Of a DNA stretch of 64,000 bases, positions 1 to 12,094 are shown piece by piece. The notes under the pieces were generated by a model. The model did no database searches. It was not told where the DNA came from and saw only the letters and a program-made list of their open reading frames with translations. Numbering within the stretch: the first letter of the stretch is position 1; each line of letters opens with the position of its first letter. The stretch spans positions 3,968,001 to 4,032,000 of the forward strand of contig NZ_CP117449.1 in assembly GCF_030687835.1 (NCBI RefSeq), read 5' to 3'. This DNA is from Pseudomonas hefeiensis. GTDB lineage: Bacteria > Pseudomonadota > Gammaproteobacteria > Pseudomonadales > Pseudomonadaceae. A program made the translations under genes and the position numbers.

Positions 1-55
1 GCTGGTGACCGCTGCGATCGTGTTGATGAACACGCCTGCGGCCGCGGTTCAGTGA
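1..55 (+). CDS. nuoH: NADH-quinone oxidoreductase subunit H, C-terminal end (partial)
   Basis: Only the last 17 codons and the TGA stop are inside the window; the frame reads LVTAAIVLMNTPAAAVQ and stops 11 bases before the nuoI start. The position directly upstream of nuoI identifies it as NuoH, the membrane subunit of complex I that helps form the quinone-access region. The rest of the gene lies to the left. Confidence 0.85.
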   Translation, partial: LVTAAIVLMNTPAAAVQ

Positions 56-66
56 GGATTTGACCC

Positions 67-615
67 ATGTTCAAATATATTGGCGACATCGTTAAGGGTA
101 CCGGTACCCAACTGCGAAGCCTGGTCATGATCTTCGGCCATGGCTTTCGCAAGCGCGACACCCTGCAATACCCTGAAGAAGCGGTCTACCTGCCGCCGCG
201 TTATCGCGGCCGCATCGTCCTGACCCGCGACCCCGACGGCGAAGAGCGCTGCGTGGCCTGCAACCTGTGCGCGGTAGCGTGCCCGGTGGGCTGCATCTCG
301 CTGCAGAAAGCCGAAACCGAAGACGGTCGCTGGTACCCGGACTTCTTCCGTATCAACTTCTCGCGCTGCATTTTCTGCGGCCTCTGCGAGGAAGCGTGCC
401 CGACCACCGCGATCCAGCTCACGCCGGATTTCGAAATGGCCGAGTTCAAACGTCAGGACCTGGTGTACGAGAAAGAAGATCTGCTGATTTCCGGTCCCGG
501 TAAGAACCCTGATTACAACTTCTATCGTGTTGCAGGTATGGCCATTGCCGGTAAGCCAAAAGGCGCCGCGCAAAATGAAGCCGAACCGATCAACGTGAAG
601 AGCTTGCTGCCTTAA
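67..615 (+). CDS. nuoI: NADH-quinone oxidoreductase subunit I (NuoI)
   Basis: This is the 182-residue peripheral-arm ferredoxin subunit of complex I. It carries the two [4Fe-4S] clusters (N6a and N6b) that pass electrons toward the quinone site. Both cysteine motifs are visible: C62-x2-C65-x2-C68-x3-C72P and C101-x2-C104-x2-C107-x3-C111P. Length is normal for the bacterial subunit. The ATG follows GAGGATTTGACCC, a good ribosome site. It sits between nuoH and nuoJ with gaps of about 10 bases, as expected in one long operon. Confidence 0.98.
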   Translation: MFKYIGDIVKGTGTQLRSLVMIFGHGFRKRDTLQYPEEAVYLPPRYRGRIVLTRDPDGEERCVACNLCAVACPVGCISLQKAETEDGRWYPDFFRINFSRCIFCGLCEEACPTTAIQLTPDFEMAEFKRQDLVYEKEDLLISGPGKNPDYNFYRVAGMAIAGKPKGAAQNEAEPINVKSLLP

Positions 616-624
616 GGAAGAAAG

Positions 625-1125
625 ATGGAATTCGCTTTCTATTTCGCATCGGGTATCGCGGTGGTCTCCACGCTTCGAGTGGTCACTAACACCAACCCCG
701 TGCACGCCCTGCTCTACCTGATCATCTCGCTGATCGCCGTGGCCATGACCTTCTTCAGCCTTGGCGCGCCGTTTGCCGGCGCGCTGGAAGTGATCGCCTA
801 CGCCGGCGCCATCATGGTGCTGTTCGTGTTCGTGGTGATGATGCTGAACCTGGGCCCGGCCTCGGTGCAGCAAGAACGCTCCTGGCTCAAGCCGGGCATC
901 TGGGCGGGGCCGGTGATTCTCGCCGCGCTGCTGCTGGGTGAACTGCTGTATGTACTGTTCGCTCACCAGAGCGGCCAGGCCATCGGCCACACCACCGTAG
1001 ACGCCAAGGCCGTGGGCATCAGCCTGTTCGGCCCGTACCTGCTGGTGGTCGAACTCGCCTCGATGCTGCTGCTTGCCGCAGCCGTCACGGCGTTCCATTT
1101 GGGCCGTAACGAGGCGAAGGAGTAA
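625..1125 (+). CDS. nuoJ: NADH-quinone oxidoreductase subunit J (NuoJ)
   Basis: This 166-residue hydrophobic protein has about five membrane segments and is a core membrane-arm subunit of complex I. The conserved glycine- and tyrosine-rich stretch [20 protein letters not shown], containing the pi-bulge helix of the family, is intact. The start codon follows AAGGAAGAAAG, a strong ribosome site, 9 bases after the nuoI stop. Order and size match the standard nuo operon. Confidence 0.97.
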   Translation: MEFAFYFASGIAVVSTLRVVTNTNPVHALLYLIISLIAVAMTFFSLGAPFAGALEVIAYAGAIMVLFVFVVMMLNLGPASVQQERSWLKPGIWAGPVILAALLLGELLYVLFAHQSGQAIGHTTVDAKAVGISLFGPYLLVVELASMLLLAAAVTAFHLGRNEAKE

Positions 1126-1129
1126 TCAC

Positions 1130-1434
1130 ATGCCTGCTATCCCTCTCGAGCATGGTCTGGCGGTTGCCGGCATCCTGTTCTGCCTCGGTCTGGTCGGCCT
1201 GATGGTCCGCCGCAACATTCTGTTCGTGCTGATGAGCCTGGAGGTCATGATGAATGCCTCCGCCCTGGCCTTCATCGTCGCGGGCGCTCGCTGGGCGCAG
1301 CCGGATGGACAAGTCATGTTCATCCTGGTGATCAGCCTGGCAGCCGCTGAGGCCAGTATCGGCCTGGCGATTCTGTTGCAGCTGTATCGCCGCTTCCACA
1401 CTCTCGATATCGACGCTGCCAGCGAGATGCGCGG

Positions 1435-1438
<4 letters not shown>
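1130..1438 (+). CDS. nuoK: NADH-quinone oxidoreductase subunit K (NuoK)
   Basis: NuoK is a 102-residue membrane subunit of complex I with three predicted transmembrane helices. Two buried acidic residues of the antiporter-like chain lie in SLEVMMNA and [11 protein letters not shown]. The ATG at 1130 is preferred over an upstream in-frame start inside nuoJ, because GAAGGAGTAATCAC places a ribosome site correctly and the resulting N-terminus ([10 protein letters not shown]) is the usual one. The 3' end overlaps the nuoL start by four bases (ATGA), which implies translational coupling. Confidence 0.97.
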
Positions 1439-3288
<1,850 letters not shown>

Positions 3289-3327
3289 TATGAACCTTGC
3301 GAACTTGCGAAAGGAAACGAGCCCGTC

Positions 3328-4860
3328 ATGATTCTGCCCTGGCTAATCCTGATCCCCTTCATCGGCGGCCTGCTGTGCTGGATGGCGGAGCGTTCAAGCT
3401 CCACCCTCCCGCGCTGGATTGCGCTGCTGACCATGTCCCTGGAACTCGCGCTCGGCCTCTGGCTCTGGGCGACCGGCGACTATTCATTTGCTCCGGCCCC
3501 TGGCGCCGATCCGACCTGGGCGCTTGAGTTCAAGCACATCTGGATCGAACGCTTCGGCATCAGCGTGCACCTGGCCCTCGACGGCCTGTCGCTGCTGATG
3601 ATCCTGCTGACCGGCCTGCTGGGTATCCTCTCGGTCCTGTGTTCCTGGAAAGAGATCCAGCGTCACGTCGGTTTCTTCCACCTGAACCTGATGTGGATCC
3701 TGGGCGGCGTGATCGGCGTGTTCCTGGCGCTGGACCTGTTCATGTTCTTCTTCTTCTGGGAAATGATGCTGGTGCCGATGTACTTCCTCATCGCGCTCTG
3801 GGGTCACAGTTCTTCGGACGGCAAGAAAACCCGAATCTACGCGGCGACCAAGTTCTTCATCTTCACCCAGGCTTCCGGCCTGATCATGCTGGTGGCGATC
3901 CTTGGTCTGGTGCTGGTCAACTTCAACAACACCGGCGTGATTACCTTCAACTACGCCGACCTGTTGAAAGTAGAGATGTCGCGCACCACCGAGTACGTGC
4001 TGATGCTGGGTTTCTTCATCGCCTTCGCGGTGAAGCTGCCGGTGGTGCCGTTCCACTCCTGGCTGCCGGACGCCCACGCCCAGGCACCGACCGCAGGTTC
4101 CGTGGACCTGGCGGGTATCTTGCTCAAGACCGCCGCCTACGGCCTGCTGCGCTTCGCCCTGCCGCTGTTCCCTAATGCCTCGGCCGAGTTCGCGCCGATT
4201 GCCATGACCCTGGGTCTGATCGGGATTTTCTACGGTGCGTTCCTGGCGTTCGCCCAGACCGACATCAAGCGCCTGATCGCGTTCTCCAGCGTTTCGCACA
4301 TGGGCTTCGTGCTGATCGGGATCTACTCCGGCAGCCAGTTGGCCCTGCAAGGCGCAGTGATCCAGATGTTGGCTCACGGCCTGTCGGCTGCGGCACTGTT
4401 TATCCTCAGCGGCCAGTTGTACGAGCGTCTGCACACCCGGGACATGCGTGAAATGGGCGGCATCTGGTCGCGCATCGCCTACCTGCCGGCCATCAGTCTG
4501 TTCTTCGCGGCGGCGTCCCTTGGCCTGCCGGGCACCGGCAACTTCGTCGGCGAGTTCCTGATCCTGATCGGCACGTTCGCCAGCGCTCCATGGATCACTG
4601 CCATCGCTACCTCCGGCCTGGTGTTCGGTTCGGTCTACTCGCTGATCATGATCCACCGTGCCTACTTCGGCCCGACCAAGTCGGACGAAGTGCTGCGTGG
4701 CATGGACGGTCGCGAACTGATCATGGTGCTCGGCCTTGCGGTGCTGCTGGTTTACCTCGGCGTTTTCCCGCAACCGTTCCTCGACACCTCTGCCGCCACG
4801 ATGCATGGCGTGCAGCAGTGGCTCGGCACCGCCTTCTCTCAACTCGCTTCGGCCCGGTAA
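3328..4860 (+). CDS. nuoM: NADH-quinone oxidoreductase subunit M (NuoM)
   Basis: NuoM is a 510-residue antiporter-like membrane subunit of complex I, with about 14 transmembrane helices. The conserved [15 protein letters not shown] segment (with the glutamate of the proton path) and the lysine-containing [17 protein letters not shown] segment are present. Length and order (L-M-N) are standard. An AAAGGA lies about 12 bases before the ATG, a rather long spacing, so initiation may be modest. The stop is followed after 7 bases by nuoN. Confidence 0.97.
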   Translation: MILPWLILIPFIGGLLCWMAERSSSTLPRWIALLTMSLELALGLWLWATGDYSFAPAPGADPTWALEFKHIWIERFGISVHLALDGLSLLMILLTGLLGILSVLCSWKEIQRHVGFFHLNLMWILGGVIGVFLALDLFMFFFFWEMMLVPMYFLIALWGHSSSDGKKTRIYAATKFFIFTQASGLIMLVAILGLVLVNFNNTGVITFNYADLLKVEMSRTTEYVLMLGFFIAFAVKLPVVPFHSWLPDAHAQAPTAGSVDLAGILLKTAAYGLLRFALPLFPNASAEFAPIAMTLGLIGIFYGAFLAFAQTDIKRLIAFSSVSHMGFVLIGIYSGSQLALQGAVIQMLAHGLSAAALFILSGQLYERLHTRDMREMGGIWSRIAYLPAISLFFAAASLGLPGTGNFVGEFLILIGTFASAPWITAIATSGLVFGSVYSLIMIHRAYFGPTKSDEVLRGMDGRELIMVLGLAVLLVYLGVFPQPFLDTSAATMHGVQQWLGTAFSQLASAR

Positions 4861-4867
4861 GAGCGCT

Positions 4868-6331
4868 ATGGAATTCACGATTCAACACTTTATCGCGCTT
4901 GCGCCGCTGTTGATCACCAGCGCCACGATCATCGTGGTCATGCTGGCGATCGCCTGGCGGCGCAATCACTCACAGACCTTCCTGCTGTCGGTGGCGGGGC
5001 TGAACCTGGCCCTGCTGTCGATTTTGCCGGCCCTGAAAGTCGCGCCCCTGGCGGTCACCCCGCTGATACAGATCGACAGTTTCGCGTGCCTGTACATGGC
5101 GCTGATCCTGGTCGCCACCCTCGCCTGCGTCACCCTCGCCCACGCCTACCTCGGCGATGGCGGTTCGGGTTACCCGGGTAACCGCGAAGAACTGTACCTG
5201 CTGATCCTGATGGCCGCCGCCGGTGGCCTGGTCCTGGTCAGCGCGCAGCACCTGGCCAGCCTGTTCATCGGTCTGGAGCTGCTGTCGGTGCCGGTCTACG
5301 GGCTGGTGGCCTACGCCTTCTTCAACAAACGCTCCCTGGAAGCCGGCATCAAGTACATGGTGCTGTCGGCCGCCGGTTCCGCTTTCCTGTTGTTCGGCAT
5401 GGCCCTGCTCTATGCCGAAGCCGGCACCCTGAGCTTCGTCGGCATCGGCCAGGCCCTCGCGGCCACCGGCCTGCCTAGCCCGATCGCACAACTGGGCCTG
5501 GGCATGATGCTGATCGGCCTGGCGTTCAAGCTGTCGCTGGTGCCTTTCCACCTCTGGACCCCGGACGTCTACGAAGGCGCCCCGGCACCCGTGGCGGCGT
5601 TCCTGGCCACCGCGTCGAAAGTCGCAGTGTTCGCGGTCATGGTGCGGTTGTTCCAGATCTCGCCAGTGGCCAGCAGCGGTGTGCTGAGTAACGTGCTGAC
5701 CATCATCGCCATCGCGTCGATCCTGTTCGGTAACCTGCTGGCGCTGACCCAGAGCAACCTCAAGCGTCTGCTGGGTTACTCGTCCATCGCCCACTTCGGT
5801 TACCTGCTGATCGCCCTGATCGCCAGCAAGGGCCTGGCGGTGGAAGCCATCGGCGTGTACCTGGTCACCTATGTGATCACCAGCCTCGGCGCGTTCGGCG
5901 TGATCACCCTGATGTCCTCGCCGTACAACGGCCGCGACGCCGACGCCCTGTACGAATACCGCGGCCTGTTCTGGCGCCGTCCGTACCTGACCGCCGTGCT
6001 GACCGTGATGATGCTGTCCCTGGCCGGCATCCCGCTGACCGCCGGCTTCATCGGCAAGTTCTACATAATTGCCACCGGCGTCGAGGCTCACCAATGGTGG
6101 CTGGTCGGCTCCCTGGTGCTGGGCAGTGCCATCGGTGTGTTCTACTACCTGCGCGTCATGGTCACCCTGTACCTGATGGAACCGAACCTGCGTCGCCATG
6201 ACGCCGAGCTGCACTGGGAACAGAAGGCAGGCGGCGTGATGCTGCTGGCCATCGCCGTACTGGCGTTCTTCCTCGGTGTATACCCGCAGCCGTTGCTGAC
6301 CCTGGTTCAGCAGGCCGGCCTGACGGGTTGA
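4868..6331 (+). CDS. nuoN: NADH-quinone oxidoreductase subunit N (NuoN)
   Basis: This is the third antiporter-like subunit and the last gene of the nuo operon, 487 residues with about 14 membrane segments. The ATG at 4868 ([14 protein letters not shown]) is chosen over earlier in-frame codons that lie inside nuoM; it is preceded by AAGAGCGCT. Conserved [16 protein letters not shown] and [15 protein letters not shown] segments mark the family. A rho-independent terminator starts 22 bases after the stop, so the operon ends here. Confidence 0.97.
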   Translation: MEFTIQHFIALAPLLITSATIIVVMLAIAWRRNHSQTFLLSVAGLNLALLSILPALKVAPLAVTPLIQIDSFACLYMALILVATLACVTLAHAYLGDGGSGYPGNREELYLLILMAAAGGLVLVSAQHLASLFIGLELLSVPVYGLVAYAFFNKRSLEAGIKYMVLSAAGSAFLLFGMALLYAEAGTLSFVGIGQALAATGLPSPIAQLGLGMMLIGLAFKLSLVPFHLWTPDVYEGAPAPVAAFLATASKVAVFAVMVRLFQISPVASSGVLSNVLTIIAIASILFGNLLALTQSNLKRLLGYSSIAHFGYLLIALIASKGLAVEAIGVYLVTYVITSLGAFGVITLMSSPYNGRDADALYEYRGLFWRRPYLTAVLTVMMLSLAGIPLTAGFIGKFYIIATGVEAHQWWLVGSLVLGSAIGVFYYLRVMVTLYLMEPNLRRHDAELHWEQKAGGVMLLAIAVLAFFLGVYPQPLLTLVQQAGLTG

Positions 6332-6353
6332 TCGCCCGAACGGTGTAGTCATC

Positions 6354-6390
6354 AAAAATGCCCGTATCGCCAGATACGGGCATTTTTTTT
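6354..6390 (+). terminator. Rho-independent terminator of the nuo operon
   Basis: The arms ATGCCCGTATC and GATACGGGCAT pair perfectly around a GCCA loop and are followed by an uninterrupted run of eight Ts. The A-tract on the other side could allow some termination in the reverse direction. It lies just after nuoN and before an independently transcribed flavoprotein gene. Confidence 0.93.
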
Positions 6391-6467
6391 GAGCTGTAGA
6401 AGTCGCCTGCGCCGGGCTATCCTGAGGCGCTTGAGCATAGACGACTCCAAGGGGAAAGGGTTTGGGC

Positions 6468-7565
6468 ATGGACATCGATTGCGTGGTGGTGGGCGCTGGC
6501 GTGGTCGGGCTCGCCGTGGCCCGGGAAATGGCCCAGGCCGGCCACGAAGTGCTGTTGATCGAAGCCGGCGAAGCCATCGGCATGGGCACCAGCTCGCGCA
6601 ATTCCGAAGTCATCCATGCCGGCATCTATTACCCTCCGGGGAGCCTCAAGGCGCAGCTGTGTGTCGAGGGTCGCCAGCGGTTGTACGCGTATTGCGAGAG
6701 TCACGGGGTCGCGACCCACAGGCTTGGCAAATTGATCGTTGCCAAGGATCAGCTTCAGGTGGAAGGGCTCAAGGCCTTGCTTGAGCGAGGCTTGAAAAAC
6801 GGTGTGGACGACCTGCGCTTGCTCAATCAGAAACAGGCGCTGGAGCTGGAACCGGCCCTGGCGTGCGTGGCCGCGCTGTATTCGCCTTCCACCGGTATCG
6901 TCGACGCGCATGCGCTGATGCTGGCCTTGCAGGGGGATGCCGAAGCGGCCGGTGCCGACATCGTATTCCACACGCCCATGCTGAGGGCACGGATCATCGC
7001 CGGTGGTTTCCTGCTGGAATTGGGTGGCACGGCGCAGATGAGTGTGTCCTGCCGCCAACTGATCAACGCCGCCGGTCTCCAGGCGCCCGCCCTCGCCCGT
7101 CGTATCGAAGGCCTGGCGCCGCACTCAGTGCCCCGCGATTATTTGTGCAAAGGCAACTACTTCAGCCTGACTGGACGCGCGCCTTTCCGGCATCTGATCT
7201 ACCCTGCTCCGGAAGCTGCCGGCCTGGGCATCCACATGACCCTGGACTTGGCGGGCCAGGCCCGTTTTGGTCCGGACACCGAATGGATCGAGCGCGAGGA
7301 CTACCGCGTGGACGCGGCCCGGGCCGAGGCCTTTTACCCGGCGATTCGCAATTATTGGCCTGGCTTGCCGGACCATAGCCTGCAACCGGGCTATAGCGGT
7401 ATCCGTCCGAAAATTTCCGGCCCCGACGAGCCCGCTCGGGACTTCCTCATCAGCAGCCCCGCCGAGCATCAGGTCCCCGGGCTGATCAATCTGTTCGGGA
7501 TCGAATCGCCAGGGCTGACCTCCTGCCTGGCGCTTGCCGGGCGGGTTCGGCAACTGATCGGCTAG
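6468..7565 (+). CDS. FAD-dependent oxidoreductase, L-2-hydroxyglutarate oxidase (LhgO)-like
   Basis: This 365-residue protein of the DAO/GlpO fold has an N-terminal Rossmann motif GAGVVG at residues 9-14. The segment [19 protein letters not shown] (about residues 45-63) closely resembles that of L-2-hydroxyglutarate oxidases. LhgO proteins are usually about 420 residues, so this is a shorter relative whose substrate cannot be named with certainty. The ATG at 6468 follows GGGGAAAGGG with a 7-base spacer; an upstream TTG lacks that spacing. It is monocistronic, between the nuo terminator and a hemerythrin gene. Confidence 0.75.
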   Translation: MDIDCVVVGAGVVGLAVAREMAQAGHEVLLIEAGEAIGMGTSSRNSEVIHAGIYYPPGSLKAQLCVEGRQRLYAYCESHGVATHRLGKLIVAKDQLQVEGLKALLERGLKNGVDDLRLLNQKQALELEPALACVAALYSPSTGIVDAHALMLALQGDAEAAGADIVFHTPMLRARIIAGGFLLELGGTAQMSVSCRQLINAAGLQAPALARRIEGLAPHSVPRDYLCKGNYFSLTGRAPFRHLIYPAPEAAGLGIHMTLDLAGQARFGPDTEWIEREDYRVDAARAEAFYPAIRNYWPGLPDHSLQPGYSGIRPKISGPDEPARDFLISSPAEHQVPGLINLFGIESPGLTSCLALAGRVRQLIG

Positions 7566-7765
7566 CGATTGGGCAGCGCAAAGTGCAATGCATTTTTTCA
7601 TGCCCTCATGCAGGCTGCACGACCCGCAAAAGCAAAACTCATACAACCTGTTGTTTTTAAATAAGTTTATATAAGCCCTCGGCTGGCACGGCTGATGCAA
7701 TTTCCCTGTAACGCGGCGTTGGCGCTTGAAGCCGGCCCGCATCCGTGAATTGCCAGGAGCTACCT
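7566..7765. other. Intergenic region upstream of the hemerythrin gene
   Basis: About 200 bases with a low-GC stretch near 7640-7680 (GTTGTTTTTAAATAAGTTTATAT) that is a likely promoter area for the hemerythrin gene. No clear operator or terminator is visible. Confidence 0.4.
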
Positions 7766-8242
7766 ATGAACGCCATCGACCTGTTGAAAGCCGACCATGA
7801 ACGCGTCAAGGCCATCCTTGCCCAGCTGAGCGAATCAACCAGCCGGGGCATCAAGAAACGCACCGACCTGTTGGCGAAACTGGAAATGGAAATTTCCATT
7901 CATACCCGACTCGAAGAAGAAATTCTCTATCCGGCCTACAAGCAGGCCGGCGGCAAGGAGCAGGCCGAGATGTACTACGAGGCCAAGGAAGAACACCGCA
8001 CCGTCGACTCGCTGGTGCTGCCCGACCTGAAGAACACCGACCCGTCCACGCCGGAGTTCGCCGGCCGGGTGAAAGTGGTCAAAGAGTTGCTTGAGCACCA
8101 TATCGAAGAGGAAGAAACCGAGATGTTTCCTCAAGCCAAAAAGCTGCTGGGCAAAGCGACGCTGGAGTCGTTGGGCGAGCAGATGGAAGCCATGAAGGCG
8201 CAGTACAAAAAAGAAATGAGCAGCTCCAGCCTGGCCGCCTGA
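7766..8242 (+). CDS. Hemerythrin HHE-domain protein
   Basis: This 158-residue helical protein matches the hemerythrin HHE fold, which binds a di-iron centre and senses or carries O2 or reactive species. Candidate iron ligands are at the expected spacing: H11 (DHERV), H46 and E50 (IHTRLEEE), H77 (EEHRTVD), and H112/E116 (EHHIEEEETEMFP). The start at 7766 follows CAGGAGCTACCT, a good ribosome site. The gene stands alone and ends in a hairpin shared with the convergent LysR gene. Confidence 0.9.
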   Translation: MNAIDLLKADHERVKAILAQLSESTSRGIKKRTDLLAKLEMEISIHTRLEEEILYPAYKQAGGKEQAEMYYEAKEEHRTVDSLVLPDLKNTDPSTPEFAGRVKVVKELLEHHIEEEETEMFPQAKKLLGKATLESLGEQMEAMKAQYKKEMSSSSLAA

Positions 8243-8257
8243 TCAGGCATCGCCGCT

Positions 8258-8286
8258 GCGTTCAGTCGTTTGCAACGGCTGAACGC
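8258..8286. terminator. Hairpin between convergent genes, probable bidirectional terminator
   Basis: GCGTTCAGTCGTT pairs with AACGGCTGAACGC (one T-G wobble) around a TGC loop, giving a 13-bp stem. It lies between the hemerythrin stop and the stop of the oppositely oriented LysR gene. There is no T run, so efficiency is uncertain. Confidence 0.6.
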
Positions 8287-8297
8287 ACCTGGCCCAG

Positions 8298-9176
8298 TCA
8301 CTGCATCTGTTCGCGCAGGAACTCCACCAGCGCCTGCACCGGGCGTGAACTTTGCCGATGTTGCGGGTACACCGCCGACAGCGCCAACGCCTCTGTCTCG
8401 AAGCCTTCGAGCACCTTGATCAATCGACCGTCGTTCAATGCATCACCGACAATGAACGTCGGCAGATACGTGATGCCCATGCCGGCGACAGCCGCATCCC
8501 TGAGCAAATCGCCGTTATTGGCACGCATGCGTCCTGCAACCTCCAGGGTCAGCGATTTGCTGCCTCCACCGAACCGCCATTGCACCTGACGGCTATGCCC
8601 ATAGGGCAGGCAATCGTGATTGCGCAGGTCTTCGGGCCGTTCGGGGGTGCCGCGTTGCGCCAGGTAAGCGGGACTGGCGCAGTACACCCGCTCGATGGTC
8701 GCGATGCGCCGGGCGATCAACGTCGAATCCTCCAGCACACCAATGCGCAGCGCGATGTCGTAGCCTTCCCCCAGCAGGTCAACCGAGCGGTCACTCAAAT
8801 CCACCTCGACACTCACCTCCTGGTAGCGCTGTAAGAACAACGGTAACAGGCTGCCCAAGTGCGCAACCGCGAACGACAGCGGTGCGCTGAGACGAATGGT
8901 GCCACGAGGCTCGCTGGTCTGGCCGCTGATGCCCTGCTCCACCTGTTCGACTTCACTGAGCAGGCGCAGCGCTGCTTCATAATAGCGCTGGCCCAGCGGT
9001 GTCACATCCAGCCGGCGTGTCGAGCGATTGAGCAAACGCACACCCAGTCGCTGCTCCAGTTCCATGAGCTTGCGGCTGACGAACTGCTTGGACAGCCCGA
9101 GCTTGTCCGCCGCCGCGGTGAAACTGCCCGACTCCATGACCTGGGCAAAAATGCGCATTTCTTCGAAGGGGTTCAT
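8298..9176 (-). CDS. LysR-family transcriptional regulator
   Basis: This 292-residue regulator has an N-terminal winged helix (MNPFEEMRIFAQVMESGSFT, then a recognition helix SKQFVSRKLMELEQRLG) and a LysR substrate-binding domain from about residue 90. It resembles the large DsdC/PA-type LysR group whose targets are usually a neighbouring gene. The ATG at 9176 is preferred to one 6 bases upstream, because AGGA then sits 6 bases before the start rather than touching it. The REP pair beyond its promoter separates it from the ycaC-like gene. Confidence 0.88.
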   Translation of the reverse strand: MNPFEEMRIFAQVMESGSFTAAADKLGLSKQFVSRKLMELEQRLGVRLLNRSTRRLDVTPLGQRYYEAALRLLSEVEQVEQGISGQTSEPRGTIRLSAPLSFAVAHLGSLLPLFLQRYQEVSVEVDLSDRSVDLLGEGYDIALRIGVLEDSTLIARRIATIERVYCASPAYLAQRGTPERPEDLRNHDCLPYGHSRQVQWRFGGGSKSLTLEVAGRMRANNGDLLRDAAVAGMGITYLPTFIVGDALNDGRLIKVLEGFETEALALSAVYPQHRQSSRPVQALVEFLREQMQ

Positions 9177-9227
9177 TGTCATTCCTGGGTAGGGCTTTAT
9201 TTAGACATCCAGGCCGAGTACAAAACC

Positions 9228-9360
9228 TGTGGCGAGGGGATTTATCCCCGCTGGGCTGCGCAGCAGACCCAATAACTAACCATGTGAACATTCTGACACA
9301 CCGAGTTAGCCTATTTTGGGGCTGCTGCGCAGCCCAGCGGGGATAAATCCCCTCGCCACA
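9228..9360. repeat. Pair of inverted REP-type elements (GGGATTTATCCCC class)
   Basis: Two near-identical 43-base units face each other at 9228-9270 and 9318-9360, each with the core GGGGATTTATCCCC next to a GCTGGGCTGCGCAGC palindrome. This arrangement is a typical Pseudomonas BIME. Single or paired copies of the same class recur at 12095 and 15158. Confidence 0.85.
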
Positions 9361-9426
9361 AAGGGTCATTGGCCAGACAAAAAGATGCCCGCACATTGGC
9401 GGGCACCCGTTCAGCCAGGAGACAAT

Positions 9427-10056
9427 TTACTTGGCGGTCAGCGCCGAATAGCTGTTCATCAGGTTGCGGTAGTTCGGAATACGCTGGGACAGCAGATTGC
9501 CCAGGCCTTCGATGTCGTTGCGCCAGTCGCGGTGCAGTTCACAGGCCACCGAGAACCAGTTCATCATCTGTGCGCCGGCAGCGGTCATGCGCACCCAGGC
9601 CGCTTGTTGCACGGTTTCGTTGAACGTACCCGAAGCGTCGGTGACAACAAACACGTCGAAACCTTCGGCCAATGCCGACAGCGTCGGGAATGCCACACAG
9701 ACGTCGGTGACCACGCCAGCGATGATCAGTTGCTTGCGGCCGGTGGCCTTGATCGCCTTGACGAAGTCTTCATTGTCCCAGGCATTGATCTGACCTGGGC
9801 GCGGGATGTACGGCGCGTCCGGGAACATCTCCTTGAGCTCCGGCACAAGCGGCCCGTTAGGGCCGTTTTCGAAACTGGTGGTCAGGATGGTGGGCAGCTC
9901 GAAGAACTTCGCCAGGTCAGCCAGGGCCAGTACATTGTTCTTGAACTCGTTGGGCGAGAAGTCCTGGACCAGGGAAATCAGGCCAGTCTGGTGATCGACC
10001 AGCAGAACGACCGCGTCGTCCTTGTTCAGGCGGTTGTAGGCGGGAACATTGCTCAT
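9427..10056 (-). CDS. ycaC: YcaC-like isochorismatase-family hydrolase
   Basis: This 209-residue cysteine hydrolase is of the isochorismatase-like fold. The nucleophile C120 is in VVTDVCVAFPTL and the acidic residue D21 in LLVDHQTG. The segment PRPGQINAWDNEDFVKA is characteristic of the YcaC subgroup, which forms octamers of unknown physiological substrate. The ATG at 10056 follows AAAGGAGTCATCCC. A longer in-frame extension to 10179 would translate a REP element and is rejected. It follows an amidohydrolase gene in the same orientation. Confidence 0.92.
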   Translation of the reverse strand: MSNVPAYNRLNKDDAVVLLVDHQTGLISLVQDFSPNEFKNNVLALADLAKFFELPTILTTSFENGPNGPLVPELKEMFPDAPYIPRPGQINAWDNEDFVKAIKATGRKQLIIAGVVTDVCVAFPTLSALAEGFDVFVVTDASGTFNETVQQAAWVRMTAAGAQMMNWFSVACELHRDWRNDIEGLGNLLSQRIPNYRNLMNSYSALTAK

Positions 10057-10089
10057 GGGATGACTCCTTTGGGATGGATGTTTCAAAAA

Positions 10090-10181
10090 CTGTGGGAGCG
10101 GGCTTGCTCGCGAAGGCGTCGTCACATCCGACAACCTTGCAAGCTGACACACCGCTTTCGCGAGCAAGCCCGCTCCCACAG
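10090..10181. repeat. Pair of inverted REP elements (GGGAGCGGGCTTGCTCGCG class)
   Basis: CTGTGGGAGCGGGCTTGCTC at 10090 is mirrored by GAGCAAGCCCGCTCCCACAG ending at 10181, with about 35 bases between the palindromic cores. This is the most common Pseudomonas REP class, placed between the amidohydrolase stop and the ycaC-like start. Confidence 0.85.
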
Positions 10182-10199
10182 GGGAAATATGTTTGTCAG

Positions 10200-12038
10200 T
10201 CAGAAGGCAAAGCAGGAGCAGCCAAACGCGCCCCAGAAGCCCTGGAAATCGCTGACCGGAACGTTCGACAACCGCGCCCGTTCATGGCTGTGGGAATGCA
10301 CCACACACGGGCCGCTGCACTGGTGGACTTGCGCCTGCAGCGGTGAGGTCGGGCGCCAGTGGCCAGGCACCTTGACCACCGGTGACCAGTCCGGGAGTAC
10401 TGGCACGCTGGCGGGGCCGAGCTTTTCGAAGTCGCCGGCGGCGTACACCACCTTGCCGTCGACCACCGTCAGCACCGACTCGATCCACTTGATGGCTTCT
10501 TCCTCGACACTGAAAAAGTCCGCGCTCAGGGCCGCCAGATCCGCCAATTGGCCGACCTTGATCTGGCCTTTCTTGCCCTGCTCCGACGAGAACCAGGCGC
10601 TGCCGTGGGTGAACAGTTCCAACGCGGTCAGGCGCGGCAGCCCCTCTTCGTGTAGCGCCAGGCCGCCGACGGTGCGACCGCTGACCATCCAGTACAACGA
10701 AGTCCAGGGGTTGTAGCTCGACACCCGGGTGGCGTCGGTGCCGGCACCCACTGGCACGCCTTCGGCCAGCATGCGTTTGATCGGCGGCGTGGCCTCGGCC
10801 GCCTTGGCGCCGTAGCGGTCGACAAAGTATTCACCCTGGAAGGCCATGCGGTCCTGGATCGCGATACCGCCGCCCAGCGCTCGCACGCGTTCGATGTTCT
10901 TCGGTGTGATGGTCTCGGCGTGGTCGAAGAACCACGGCAGGCCGTTGAACGGAATGTCGCGGTTGACCTTCTCGAACACATCGAGCATGCGGCTGATGGA
11001 TTCGTCATAGGTGGCATGCAGACGGAACGGCCAGCGCTGTTCCACCAAGTGCCGAACCACCGGTTCCAGGTCTTGCTCCATGCCCGGTGGCAGGTCCGGA
11101 CGCGGTTCCAGGAAGTCTTCAAAATCCGCCGCCGAAAACACCAGCATTTCACCGGCGCCGTTGTGCCGCAGGAAGTCATCGCCTTGGTGCAATTTGACGC
11201 TGCCGGTCCAGTTCTTGAAGTCGGTGAGCTCTTCCTTCGGCTTCTGAGTGAACAGGTTGTAGGCGATGCGCACCGTCAACTGCTGCTCACGCGCCAGCTG
11301 CTCGATCACCGCGTAATCATCCGGATAATTCTGGAAGCCACCGCCGGCATCGATGGCGCTGGTCAGGCCCAGGCGATTGAGTTCACGCATGAACTGGCGC
11401 GTGGAATTGACCTGATACTCCAAAGGCAGCTTCGGCCCCTTGGCCAAGGTCGAGTAAAGGATCATTGCGTTGGGTCGAGCCACCAGCATGCCGGTGGGCT
11501 CGCCCTTGCTGTCGCGCACGATCTCGCCGCCCGGCGGGTTTGGCGTATCGCGGGTGTAGCCGGCCACTCGTAGCGCCGCGCGGTTGAGCAAGGCACGGTC
11601 ATACAGGTGCAACACGAACACCGGGGTGTCGGGGGCGGCCTGGTTGAGTTCTTCCAGGGTTGGCATGCGTTTTTCGGCAAACTGGAATTCGTTCCAGCCG
11701 CCCACCACGCGCACCCATTGCGGGGTCGGCGTGCGATCGGCCTGGTCCTTGAGCATGCGCAAGGCATCGGCCAGGGACGGCACGCCTTCCCAGCGCAGTT
11801 CCAGGTTGTAGTTCAGGCCACCACGGATCAGGTGCAAGTGCGAGTCATTGAGCCCGGGAATGACAGTGCGGCCCTTGAGATCGATAACCTGGGTGCCGCT
11901 GCCGCGCAGGGCCATGGCCTCGGCGTCGGTCCCCACCGCGACAAAGCGCCCCTGGCTGATGGCTACCGCACTGGCGCGGGGTTTCTCACGGTCGACCGTG
12001 TGGAACTGGCCATTGAATAGAATCAGATCGGCGTTCAT
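10200..12038 (-). CDS. Amidohydrolase family protein (YtcJ-like, Amidohydro_3)
   Basis: This 612-residue metal-dependent hydrolase has the metal-binding HxH at H67 and H69 (NDSHLHL), preceded by the usual beta-sandwich segment ending in GRTVIPG. Later conserved pieces include FHLHATYDES-like RLHATYDESISRM and DHAETIT. Family members hydrolyse amide, carbamate or formamide bonds, but the substrate here is not readable. The ATG follows AAAGGAAATCCG. It lies upstream of the ycaC-like hydrolase in the same direction, so the two may work together. There is no obvious signal peptide. Confidence 0.85.
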   Translation of the reverse strand: MNADLILFNGQFHTVDREKPRASAVAISQGRFVAVGTDAEAMALRGSGTQVIDLKGRTVIPGLNDSHLHLIRGGLNYNLELRWEGVPSLADALRMLKDQADRTPTPQWVRVVGGWNEFQFAEKRMPTLEELNQAAPDTPVFVLHLYDRALLNRAALRVAGYTRDTPNPPGGEIVRDSKGEPTGMLVARPNAMILYSTLAKGPKLPLEYQVNSTRQFMRELNRLGLTSAIDAGGGFQNYPDDYAVIEQLAREQQLTVRIAYNLFTQKPKEELTDFKNWTGSVKLHQGDDFLRHNGAGEMLVFSAADFEDFLEPRPDLPPGMEQDLEPVVRHLVEQRWPFRLHATYDESISRMLDVFEKVNRDIPFNGLPWFFDHAETITPKNIERVRALGGGIAIQDRMAFQGEYFVDRYGAKAAEATPPIKRMLAEGVPVGAGTDATRVSSYNPWTSLYWMVSGRTVGGLALHEEGLPRLTALELFTHGSAWFSSEQGKKGQIKVGQLADLAALSADFFSVEEEAIKWIESVLTVVDGKVVYAAGDFEKLGPASVPVLPDWSPVVKVPGHWRPTSPLQAQVHQCSGPCVVHSHSHERARLSNVPVSDFQGFWGAFGCSCFAF

Positions 12039-12094
12039 CGGATTTCCTTTGACGATAAATGTGCAGGTGAATCAATCGGTGGTGGCATTTAGAA

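Noticed and set aside
9316..10716. Long plus-strand open frame of 466 codons
   Set aside because: It is antisense to the ycaC-like and amidohydrolase genes, includes REP sequence, and has no protein-family features.
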